From Oscillospiraceae bacterium (GTDB taxonomy: Bacteria > Bacillota > Clostridia > Oscillospirales > Acutalibacteraceae): DNA of 5,353 nt. The translations under genes were made by a program, and so were the position numbers. Of this stretch, positions 1-5,353 are shown piece after piece; within the stretch, counting starts at the first letter, position 1; the number at the start of each line of letters is the position of its first letter. The stretch spans positions 678 to 6,030 of the forward strand of contig DOZQ01000097.1 of assembly GCA_003517915.1 (NCBI GenBank), given 5' to 3'. Under the pieces are notes generated by a model. It was given only the letters and a program-made list of their open reading frames with translations. It searched no databases and was not told the origin of the DNA.

Positions 1-23
1 TCTCCCAGCTGAGCTATGCTCCC
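1..23 (-). tRNA. 5' end of a tRNA gene, cut by the window edge (possibly tRNA-Val)
   Basis: Read on the minus strand, the first 23 bases start with the 7-base acceptor strand GGGAGCA. The universal TA of positions 8-9, the D-stem strand GCTC and the D-loop AGCTGGGA follow, and then the window ends. This is the standard 5' part of a bacterial elongator tRNA. The anticodon lies outside the window, so identity is not shown. The GGGAGCA acceptor with this D-arm is reminiscent of clostridial tRNA-Val(UAC), but tRNA-Ala and others share much of it. A strong promoter sits about 40 bases upstream. I am confident of the tRNA call and not of the amino acid. Confidence 0.88.
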
Positions 24-64
24 TAATCTGTAGTCCCAAACAACAAGTTTAGGCGACGAATGTT

Positions 65-93
65 ATTTTACTATATTAAAGAACTGTTGTCAA
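65..93 (-). promoter_or_regulatory. Sigma-A type promoter for the tRNA gene
   Basis: On the minus strand there is a perfect -35 box TTGACA (88-93), a 17-base spacer and a -10 box TAAAAT (65-70, five of six consensus bases). The predicted start of transcription is near 57-59, giving a leader of about 35 bases before the mature tRNA 5' end at 23, which RNase P would remove. Position and orientation fit the tRNA and no other gene in the window. The sequence between here and the hslO stop is very AT-rich and holds no gene. Confidence 0.8.
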
Positions 94-139
94 CACCATC
101 TTTAGAATTTTCTATAATTCTATAAATTTATATGGGAGT

Positions 140-988
140 TTATAGAGTTTTATCAAAACGGTAGACCGCGCCGCAAAAGTGGCATACCACCTCCGCCGTG
201 TCCTGTCCCTCATATATCTGCCTTAAATCCTCGGGAGGCAGACTCTTTAAAAGGTTTCTGGATTTTTCTCTGGAGCAGTTACAGCGGTAAGAGGCGGGCT
301 GTTCCGCCAATGTTTCAAGCTCAAACGCCGGCAGAGCCGTTTTCAGCATTGCCAAAAGAGAAAGCCCGGAGGCCAGCATCTGTGTTACCGAGGGAACGCC
401 GGGCAAACCCTGCTCAACCTTGCTTATAATGCCGTTGTCCGCCGCAGGAAGAAGCTGAATCAGATATCCACCGGCGTGTTTAACCGATAAATCAGGATTT
501 ACCAAAACGCCGAGCGCACAAATGGTGGGTATCTGTTCGCTTAGGGCAAAGTAAGAGGTTATATCTTCGGCGATTTCACCAGACACAAGCGGGACAACCC
601 CGATGTACGGTTCTTTTAATCCCAAATCCTTTGAAACGGCTATAGTCCCCTTCCCTACCGCCGAGCCTACGTCCAATTTGCCAGAGGCGCTCAGAGGAAG
701 CTCAACGATCTGGTTTTCGGCATAACCTCTCACATTGCCGTATGAATCCGCGACGGCGATAAGATGACCTATAGGTCCGCCGCCGGACACCCGTAGGGTG
801 ACGCTGTCGTTTCTTCCTTTGAGCCCGGCTCCCATCATTGCGGCTGCGGTAAGCAGTCTACCCAGCGCCGCTGTGACAACTGCGGAACTGCCGTGAATCT
901 GCTCGGCACGTGAGACTATATCGGTCGCGTCAATAGCCATAGCGGATACACATCCGTCAGAAGTTATACATCTCAGTATTTTACCCAT
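140..988 (-). CDS. hslO: Hsp33 redox-regulated holdase chaperone
   Basis: Hsp33 is a cytoplasmic ATP-independent chaperone, inactive while reduced and zinc-bound. Oxidation of its cysteines releases zinc and lets it hold unfolding proteins. The 282-residue product has the usual length of the family (about 290). The N-terminal core includes a glycine-rich stretch (VSGGGPIGH, 67-75). The C-terminal redox switch is complete: a CxC pair at C236/C238 and a CxxC pair at C269/C272, the four zinc ligands that define the family. The ATG start has a Shine-Dalgarno sequence (AAGGA) 8 bases upstream that overlaps the stop codon of the methyltransferase gene, so translation is probably coupled. It is the last protein gene of the yerC-methyltransferase-hslO unit. 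No convincing terminator follows it before the tRNA. Confidence 0.97.
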   Translation of the reverse strand: MGKILRCITSDGCVSAMAIDATDIVSRAEQIHGSSAVVTAALGRLLTAAAMMGAGLKGRNDSVTLRVSGGGPIGHLIAVADSYGNVRGYAENQIVELPLSASGKLDVGSAVGKGTIAVSKDLGLKEPYIGVVPLVSGEIAEDITSYFALSEQIPTICALGVLVNPDLSVKHAGGYLIQLLPAADNGIISKVEQGLPGVPSVTQMLASGLSLLAMLKTALPAFELETLAEQPASYRCNCSREKSRNLLKSLPPEDLRQIYEGQDTAEVVCHFCGAVYRFDKTL

Positions 989-999
989 AATCGTTTTCC

Positions 1000-1758
1000 T
1001 TATTGTTTTTTATCCGTTGTCAGTTGCTTTTTTCTTGTGACATATATTTTGCGGGCGGTGTTAAATGCCGGCTCAGAAAACGGAGTGTCGCCGTAAACCG
1101 CCAAAACCTCAAAATCATTGTCATTTATAATCTTGTCAATTTCATCGTCCGAATAAGCGCGCTCATAAAACTGCTCGGTTTTTCGGGAATAAAATTCTCC
1201 CTGACACTCAAAAAAATCCAGCGTTATCAAAGTGATATTGCTGTCATTTCGGTTTTGCCACACGCAGTACAAGTCCGGATGCTCAAATACGTAGGTATTG
1301 TCGCTCAACAGTTCGAAGTGTTTGTAAGGGGTATTCAAGTCAAACAAAAACAGCCCTCTGGGCTCAAGAAAAAGAGAAACACGTGAGAATACGGTGTTCA
1401 GACTGTCGGTGTCTAGAATATGATTAAGAGAATCCAGCATACAGACACAGGTGTCAACGGTGCCATAAAGGTTAAGCTCCTCCATGCACTGGCACAGATA
1501 TAGGGCGTTAAGTCCTCGGGCACGCGTCTTTTCGGACGCGGCTGTCAGCATTTCAGACGAAGCGTCAACACCGATTACATCGATTCCCCTGGCGGCAAAC
1601 TCCAAGGAAAACCCACCGGTGCCGCAAGCTAAATCAAGAAGTAAATGCGGTTTGTGGCTGAAGCGGCGAAAAATCTCACACAGCCCATCTGTCACTTTTT
1701 TGTAGTCGGTTTGCTGTAGAGTGTCATAATAAGCGGCAAACGTGTCATAAGTGCTCAT
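1000..1758 (-). CDS. Class I SAM-dependent methyltransferase, YqeM-like
   Basis: This 252-residue protein has the Rossmann-fold signature of class I methyltransferases. Motif I is DLACGTG at 42-48 (SAM-binding loop). It is followed by IDVIGVD with the acidic D65 that should contact the SAM ribose. A later CMLDSLNHI segment and a FLFDLNTP strand match what I remember of the Bacillus YqeM group. The N-terminal YDTFAAYYD motif (4-12) is also typical of this group. The substrate is unknown and the sequence gives no target-recognition domain; a small molecule, RNA or protein is possible. No signal peptide or membrane segment is seen. The start codon overlaps the stop of the upstream regulator (ATGA), and only a weak ribosome binding site precedes it, so translation probably depends on the upstream gene. 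hslO follows after 11 bases. The lysine-rich C-terminus is probably flexible. Confidence 0.9.
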   Translation of the reverse strand: MSTYDTFAAYYDTLQQTDYKKVTDGLCEIFRRFSHKPHLLLDLACGTGGFSLEFAARGIDVIGVDASSEMLTAASEKTRARGLNALYLCQCMEELNLYGTVDTCVCMLDSLNHILDTDSLNTVFSRVSLFLEPRGLFLFDLNTPYKHFELLSDNTYVFEHPDLYCVWQNRNDSNITLITLDFFECQGEFYSRKTEQFYERAYSDDEIDKIINDNDFEVLAVYGDTPFSEPAFNTARKIYVTRKKQLTTDKKQ

Positions 1759-2060
1759 GTGGATTTTTCCGTGCCGTTTTCTTCCATTCGCTCGAAGACG
1801 GTTTTATAGCCGTCGTTGCCGTAATGCAAAGAACGGTTTACGCGGCTAATGGTGGCGGTGCTTGCACCGGTTTTAGCTACAATGTCACTGTAGACCTGTT
1901 TTTCGGTCAGCATCCGGGCGACGGTAAACCGCTGGCAGATAGATTGGATTTCCCGCACGGTACATAGATCCTCAAAAAAACTATAGCACTCGTCAACTGT
2001 TTGCAGGGTCAAAATCGCTTCAAATAACACATCCAGATTTTTGTCCTTGAGCTTGTCCAT
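1755..2060 (-). CDS. yerC: YerC/YecD-type TrpR-related DNA-binding protein
   Basis: This small (101-residue) cytoplasmic protein belongs to the TrpR-like helix-turn-helix family. Diagnostic stretches are FFEDLCTVREI (28-38), the helix QRFTVARML (43-51), and the helix-turn-helix YSDIVAKTGASTATISRVNR (57-76) followed by LHYGNDGY (78-85). These are the strongly conserved parts of YerC proteins. Members have been proposed to regulate amino-acid genes, including histidine biosynthesis in some Firmicutes, but nothing here identifies the target or ligand. The frame stays open to a TTG at 2078. I chose the ATG at 2060 because GGGG lies 7 bases before it and the family usually starts with this MDKL-like segment. 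It is first in a unit with the methyltransferase, sharing a 4-base overlap, and hslO. A palindrome over its promoter hints at autoregulation. Confidence 0.93.
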   Translation of the reverse strand: MDKLKDKNLDVLFEAILTLQTVDECYSFFEDLCTVREIQSICQRFTVARMLTEKQVYSDIVAKTGASTATISRVNRSLHYGNDGYKTVFERMEENGTEKST

Positions 2061-2067
2061 ATAAAAA

Positions 2068-2075
2068 CCCCACTT
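2068..2075 (-). promoter_or_regulatory. Ribosome binding site supporting the ATG start of yerC
   Basis: On the minus strand the run AAGTGGGG ends 7 bases before the ATG at 2058-2060. It is an imperfect but usable Shine-Dalgarno sequence. It lies inside the extended frame that would begin with TTG at 2076-2078. This argues that the TTG is not the real start and that the protein has 101 rather than 107 residues. Confidence 0.5.
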
Positions 2076-2094
2076 CAAAAATTTATCTAAATCC

Positions 2095-2123
2095 AGTTTA
2101 ACACATTAAATTCAAAAAGTAAA
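2095..2123 (-). promoter_or_regulatory. Probable promoter of the yerC-methyltransferase-hslO unit
   Basis: On the minus strand TTTACT (2118-2123, four of six -35 consensus bases) is followed by 17 bases and then TAAACT (2095-2100, four of six -10 bases). A TG sits one base before the -10, giving an extended -10 element. The predicted start of transcription is near 2087-2089, about 27-29 bases before the chosen ATG. The match is moderate. A promoter is expected here because a likely terminator separates the unit from lysA. Confidence 0.45.
2097..2110. repeat. Short palindrome overlapping the yerC promoter, possible operator
   Basis: TTTAA and TTAAA form a perfect 5+5 inverted repeat separated by CACA. 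It overlaps the proposed -10 box and the adjacent spacer of the promoter for a TrpR-family regulator, which is where an autorepressor site would be expected. The arms contain only A and T in an AT-rich gap, so chance is a real alternative. Confidence 0.25.
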
Positions 2124-2151
2124 GTATACCGCCAAAAATCCTGCGGGATAC
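2111..2151 (-). terminator. Probable intrinsic terminator after lysA
   Basis: On the minus strand, starting 23 bases after the lysA stop, GTATCCCGC (2143-2151) pairs with GCGGTATAC (2124-2132). The stem has nine positions with one internal mismatch and a 10-base loop. It is followed directly by the T-rich tract TTTACTTTTT (2114-2123). Layout and orientation fit a Rho-independent terminator closing the lon-engB-lysA transcript. The stem has a mismatch and the T-tract is interrupted, so it may be leaky. Confidence 0.6.
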
Positions 2152-2174
2152 CTGTAAAAAATGATCATGTATAA

Positions 2175-3473
2175 TTATACATCGTTTTTCATCAGATCCA
2201 TATAGCTTTCTCTTTTTACCACAATCCGCGCACTTCCGTTATTCACGAAAACCACCGGCGGGCGCGGAAACCGGTTATAATTCATTGACATGGAGTAATT
2301 ATAGGCTCCCGTGGCTAAAACCACAACAATGTCGCCTGGTTTACAGTTTTGTAAAGTTGCGTTCTCCTGAATAAGGTCTCCGCTCTCACAGCAGCGTCCT
2401 GCTATGGACGCAGGATATGTGCAGGGTTCATTAGCTTTATTGGCGACTAAAACCGTATAGGGAGCCTTGTAAAGCGCGTAACGAATGTTATCATTCATGC
2501 CACCGTCAACAAGAATGTAATTGCGCACGTCCTTGATTTCCTTGACTGCCCCGACGGTATAAAGGGTTATACCTGCGGGGCCGGCTATAGAACGCCCTGG
2601 TTCTATATATATTTTAGGCATAGGCAGCGCTATTTCATCGCAAAGCGTGTGCAGAATTTCAGAAACCTGCCGAATATAATCGCCATAAGCGGGCGGATTG
2701 TCCTGCTGTGTATATTTTATTCCAAATCCCCCACCCAAATTAAGCTCGGATATGGTGAAGCCATAGGATTTGTTGATTCTTTCAATAAAACCGAACATGA
2801 TTTTCGCTGCCAGTTTAAAGGGTTCAGCGTCAAAAATCTGTGAACCAATATGGCAGTGCACTCCGCAGAGATTGATATTCCCGGTTTTTGCGACTGTTTT
2901 TGCGGCAAAATCCGCCTCGCCGTTTTCAAGGGCAAACCCGAATTTTGAATCTATCTGCCCGGTCTGGATGAATTCGTGGGTGTGAGCCTCTACCCCGGGC
3001 TTGATGCGCAGCATGATATTGGCTGTTTTGTTTTGCGCAATACAGATGTCCTCAAGCCGTTCAAGTTCGGAAAGATTGTCGACGACAATCCGTCCGACGC
3101 CGTATTCCATAGCTAAAAGCAGCTCGTCCCGAGTTTTATTATTTCCGTGGAAGAATATATCGCCGGCGGGAAAACCGGCTTCAATCGCGGTCATGAGCTC
3201 TCCGCCAGAGGAGACATCCAGCCCCATTTTTTCCTGCTTCATAACGCGGCAGATCTCTTTGCAGCAGAAGGTTTTGCTCGCGTAAAGAGGCAGGCCGTTG
3301 CCGCCGTAATATTTGCCAATCGCGTCTTTAAAAAGCCGGCAGTTGTTTCTTATTACAGTCTCATCCATCACATAAAGCGGTGTACCGTAGTTTTTTACAA
3401 GCTCCACCGTATCCATGCCGCCTATGGTCAAATGCCCCTGTTCGTTTACTCCTAGATGCTCACCTATTATCAC
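2175..3473 (-). CDS. lysA: Diaminopimelate decarboxylase
   Basis: LysA is a cytoplasmic PLP enzyme that decarboxylates meso-2,6-diaminopimelate to L-lysine, the last step of the lysine pathway. The 432-residue protein has the usual length and the two-domain fold type III order: a TIM barrel, then a beta domain. Visible motifs are YASKTF with the PLP lysine K67, HGNNKT (109-114), HCHIGSQ (206-212), the glycine-rich phosphate-binding NLGGGFG (245-251) and EPGRS (291-295). CCESGD (361-366) carries the cysteine that completes the active site from the partner subunit, and GAYNYSMSMNYN (389-400) follows. The start is GTG, supported by a strong ribosome binding site. It follows engB by 27 bases, too short for a lysine riboswitch, so control from upstream or an internal promoter is likely. 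No other lysine gene is in the window. A probable terminator follows. Confidence 0.97.
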   Translation of the reverse strand: MIIGEHLGVNEQGHLTIGGMDTVELVKNYGTPLYVMDETVIRNNCRLFKDAIGKYYGGNGLPLYASKTFCCKEICRVMKQEKMGLDVSSGGELMTAIEAGFPAGDIFFHGNNKTRDELLLAMEYGVGRIVVDNLSELERLEDICIAQNKTANIMLRIKPGVEAHTHEFIQTGQIDSKFGFALENGEADFAAKTVAKTGNINLCGVHCHIGSQIFDAEPFKLAAKIMFGFIERINKSYGFTISELNLGGGFGIKYTQQDNPPAYGDYIRQVSEILHTLCDEIALPMPKIYIEPGRSIAGPAGITLYTVGAVKEIKDVRNYILVDGGMNDNIRYALYKAPYTVLVANKANEPCTYPASIAGRCCESGDLIQENATLQNCKPGDIVVVLATGAYNYSMSMNYNRFPRPPVVFVNNGSARIVVKRESYMDLMKNDV

Positions 3474-3482
3474 TTTAAATTT

Positions 3483-3489
3483 CTCCCTT
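3483..3489 (-). promoter_or_regulatory. Ribosome binding site deciding the GTG start of lysA
   Basis: AAGGGAG on the minus strand lies 9 bases before the GTG at 3471-3473, inside the 27-base engB-lysA gap. The next in-frame methionine is residue 20, within the conserved GGMDTVEL segment, so starting there would remove sequence normally present in the family. GTG is therefore the best start. Confidence 0.7.
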
Positions 3490-3500
3490 CAGTTGAATTA

Positions 3501-4148
3501 CTATATCTCTATTTTAGAGGATTCTATCTCGTATGAACAATCCTCTAGTGCCTTTTCTATTTCGGCTCTTACCTGTTGCACACCCTCCCCCGTCAGCGAC
3601 GAAAAAGGGATCATGACAGGGGGAGTGCTTAAAAAACTAAGTTCCTCAGGCAAAGCGGCAAGCCTGCGCGCCCGCTCGCTTTTTTTCAGCTTGTCGCATT
3701 TTGTCAGGGTGATTATAAACGGGATCTGCTTTTTATCCAGAAAATCAAGCATACTTATATCGTCTTTTGTGGGAGGGTGGCGCATATCAAGAAGCTGAAT
3801 CACAAGAGCTAAATTGCGATCACTTTCGAAATAGTGCTCCATAAGCTTGGCCCAGCGCGCCTTTTCAGAATGCGAAACCTTCGCGTAGCCGTAGCCGGGC
3901 AGATCGACGAGATAGAAGCTGTCGTTTATAAGAAAATAGTGGATGCGGCGCGTTTTGCCCGGCGTCTTGGACGTTCGCGCGATATTGCGCCGGCAGAGCG
4001 TATTGATTAGCGTCGATTTCCCGACGTTGCTCCGCCCCACGACCGCGATTTCGGGATAGATTTCCGCCTCCGGGAAGCCGCCGCCCGCGCCCGCCGACGC
4101 TATATATTCGACCTTCTTAATACGGAATGGCTCGTTTTGATCCGTCAT
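3501..4148 (-). CDS. engB: Ribosome biogenesis GTP-binding protein EngB/YsxC
   Basis: EngB (YsxC in Bacillus) is an essential TRAFAC-class GTPase that acts in late assembly of the 50S ribosomal subunit. The 215-residue protein is slightly longer than the usual 195-200. All GTPase motifs are present: G1 GRSNVGKST (38-46), the G2 region with T62/T66 in TPGKTR, G3 DLPGYGYA (82-89), G4 TKCD (149-152) and G5 SSLTGEG (183-189). The start ATG overlaps the lon stop codon in an ATGA arrangement, with GGAG 5 bases upstream inside lon, which implies translational coupling. lon-engB order is common in Firmicutes. Oddity: codon use changes sharply near residues 100-113. Residues 1-108 use ACG for all six Thr and GCG for eight of nine Ala; residues 109-215 use ACG for one of five Thr and GCG for one of six Ala. 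The protein itself looks intact. Confidence 0.97.
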   Translation of the reverse strand: MTDQNEPFRIKKVEYIASAGAGGGFPEAEIYPEIAVVGRSNVGKSTLINTLCRRNIARTSKTPGKTRRIHYFLINDSFYLVDLPGYGYAKVSHSEKARWAKLMEHYFESDRNLALVIQLLDMRHPPTKDDISMLDFLDKKQIPFIITLTKCDKLKKSERARRLAALPEELSFLSTPPVMIPFSSLTGEGVQQVRAEIEKALEDCSYEIESSKIEI

Positions 4149-5353
4149 TGCATCTCCGCCAAACGGTGTATTTTTTCTATCGCGGCGTGCGCGATAAAGG
4201 GCTGCGGGCGGTATAGCAGCGCCAAGTCGAACACCTCGTCGATACTGCTAACGAAATGAAAGCGCATTTCGTCTCTTACGTAATCAGGCAAGTCCTGTAT
4301 GCTATACTCGTTATCCTTGGGCAAAATCACCTCGAATATACCCGCCCCGCGCGCCGCGAGGATTTTTTCTGACAGCCCGCCGACAGGCAGAACCTTGCCG
4401 CGCAGCGTTATTTCGCCGGTCATGGCGATATCGCGCCGCACGGGCACGCCAGAAAGCGCCGACGCGATGGACGAGCACAGCGCCACACCCGCGCTCGGGC
4501 CGTCCTTAGGCGTCGCCCCCTCCGGCACATGCACGTGGATATCCTTGTTTTTATAGAACTCGGGGTCTATGCCGAGCTCCCCGGCGCGCGCGCGCAGCAC
4601 GGACATCGCCGCGTGCGCAGACTCCTTCATCACGTCGCCCAATTGTCCCGTCAGCTCGAACTTGCCCGTCCCGGGCAGCGGAGCGGTTTCGACAAAGAGA
4701 ATCTCCCCGCCCGCCTGCGTCCAAGCAAGGCCCGTCGCTATGCCGACCTCGTCGAGCTCGTTTAGCCGGTTTTTGCGGTACGGCGGCTCGCCTAAATATT
4801 TCACTAGCGATAGCTTCGTCGACGAAACCGCTTTAGCGCCTTCGTCGATTTCCTTCGCGGCCTTGCGGCAAATCGCCGCTATGCGACGTTCGAGATTCCG
4901 AACGCCCGCCTCGCGCGTATACGTGAGTATTATTTCGTTCAAAACAGCGTCCGGCAGGCGCAAAGCGCCCTTTTTGACGCCGTTGAGCTCCATTTGCTTT
5001 TTTACCAGATGCCTCCTGGCGATTTGGAGCTTTTCCTCGGACGTATAACTCGGCAGCTCGATGACGTCCATGCGGTCGAGCAGCGGCTTCGGGATTTCGC
5101 TTTTATTGTTTGCCGTGGCGATAAACAGCACGTTGGACAGGTCGACAGGCACCTCCAGGTACGAATCTCTAAACGCATGGTTTTGCTCGGAATCGAGCAC
5201 CTCTAAAAGCGCGCTGGCCGGATCGCCCCTGAAATCCGAGCTCATCTTGTCGATTTCGTCGAGCAGGATGACCGGGTTGTTCGAGCCCGCCTGCTTCATG
5301 GCCGCTATTATGCGCCCCGGAATCGCGCCGATATACGTGCGCCGGTGCCCGCG
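4145..5353 (-). CDS. lon: ATP-dependent protease Lon, C-terminal half (gene runs off the window)
   Basis: Lon is a cytoplasmic AAA+ serine protease that unfolds and degrades damaged and regulatory proteins as a homohexamer. The frame is open to the window edge, so the first ATG at 5299 is internal; 402 C-terminal residues are visible of a usual 770-800. The N-terminal substrate domain and Walker A lie outside. Present, in order, numbered from the edge: the [13 protein letters not shown] loop (2-14), Walker B VILLDEID (28-35), sensor 1 ATAN (79-82), an arginine-finger region LLDRMD (91-96), sensor 2 [11 protein letters not shown] (147-157) and the Lon protease domain. The catalytic dyad is S287 in KDGPSAG and K330 in [13 protein letters not shown], 43 residues apart, as in Escherichia coli Lon. 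About 20 residues follow the last conserved strand. The stop overlaps the engB start by 4 bases. The GC-rich codon style (12 of 14 Thr are ACG) differs from the downstream genes. Confidence 0.98.
   Translation of the reverse strand, partial: RGHRRTYIGAIPGRIIAAMKQAGSNNPVILLDEIDKMSSDFRGDPASALLEVLDSEQNHAFRDSYLEVPVDLSNVLFIATANNKSEIPKPLLDRMDVIELPSYTSEEKLQIARRHLVKKQMELNGVKKGALRLPDAVLNEIILTYTREAGVRNLERRIAAICRKAAKEIDEGAKAVSSTKLSLVKYLGEPPYRKNRLNELDEVGIATGLAWTQAGGEILFVETAPLPGTGKFELTGQLGDVMKESAHAAMSVLRARAGELGIDPEFYKNKDIHVHVPEGATPKDGPSAGVALCSSIASALSGVPVRRDIAMTGEITLRGKVLPVGGLSEKILAARGAGIFEVILPKDNEYSIQDLPDYVRDEMRFHFVSSIDEVFDLALLYRPQPFIAHAAIEKIHRLAEMQ

Noticed and set aside
103..122. Inverted repeat TAGAATT/AATTCTA after hslO as a terminator
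   Set aside because: The stem is entirely A/T except for one pair and no T-tract follows in the direction of transcription.
1003..1386. Plus-strand open frame of 127 codons opposite the methyltransferase
   Set aside because: It lies wholly antisense to a clearly recognisable gene and gives a low-complexity basic/hydrophobic product with no domain.
1523..1540. GC-rich hairpin CGCGTC/GACGCG with a 6-base loop inside the methyltransferase gene
   Set aside because: No T-run follows on either strand and it lies within conserved coding sequence, so a terminator or regulatory role is not supported.
2061..2078. TTG start giving a 107-residue YerC-like protein
   Set aside because: The ATG at 2060 has a GGGG ribosome binding site 7 bases upstream and matches the usual family N-terminus, and TTG is a rare start.
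3074..3090. Perfect 8+1+8 inverted repeat (GATTGTCG/CGACAATC) inside lysA
   Set aside because: It encodes the ordinary VVDN segment. One such repeat is about what chance gives in 5 kb, and it has no T-run or promoter context.
3001..3455. Overlapping plus-strand open frames opposite lysA
   Set aside because: They are antisense shadows of conserved LysA codons, with compositionally biased translations and no family resemblance.
4584..4595. Alternating GC tract that could adopt Z-DNA
   Set aside because: It encodes the Arg-Ala-Arg segment of Lon in a GC-rich gene and is short; codon use explains it.
4569..5048. Plus-strand open frame of 159 codons opposite lon
   Set aside because: It is fully antisense to the conserved Lon AAA+/protease region, in GC-rich sequence where stop codons are rare on the other strand. 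Its product shows no recognisable domain and it has no promoter context.

Overview
The window is a piece of a Gram-positive, Firmicutes-type chromosome, most likely an anaerobic member of the class Clostridia. This rests on the lon-engB pairing, a YerC-type TrpR-like regulator, the Clostridia-like form of LysA, and consensus sigma-A promoter spacing. The genus cannot be read from the sequence. Every gene I can support lies on the minus strand, so transcription runs from high to low coordinates. Almost all of the window is ordinary housekeeping sequence. I see no mobile element, CRISPR array, phage gene or defence system.

In order of transcription: (1) the C-terminal half of the ATP-dependent protease Lon (4145-5353), cut by the window edge. 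(2) engB/ysxC, a ribosome-assembly GTPase (3501-4148), whose start overlaps the lon stop by 4 bases. (3) lysA, diaminopimelate decarboxylase (2175-3473), 27 bases further on, with a GTG start, a strong ribosome binding site and a probable terminator after it. (4) A second unit with its own likely promoter: a small YerC-type DNA-binding protein (1755-2060), overlapping by 4 bases with a YqeM-like SAM-dependent methyltransferase (1000-1758). This is followed 11 bases later by hslO, the redox-regulated chaperone Hsp33 (140-988). (5) The 5' end of a tRNA gene (1-23), preceded by a near-consensus promoter.

The common theme is protein quality control (Lon, Hsp33) and translation (EngB, tRNA), with lysine/peptidoglycan-precursor synthesis (LysA) and two poorly characterised genes (YerC-like, methyltransferase) embedded. 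No single pathway joins them all.

The most unusual signal is compositional. lon and the first half of engB have a GC-rich codon style in which Thr is nearly always ACG and Ala mostly GCG. The second half of engB and everything after it do not. The switch is abrupt, falls inside the engB reading frame near 3810-3850, and does not break the protein. It suggests homologous recombination with a divergent donor or a chimeric assembly.
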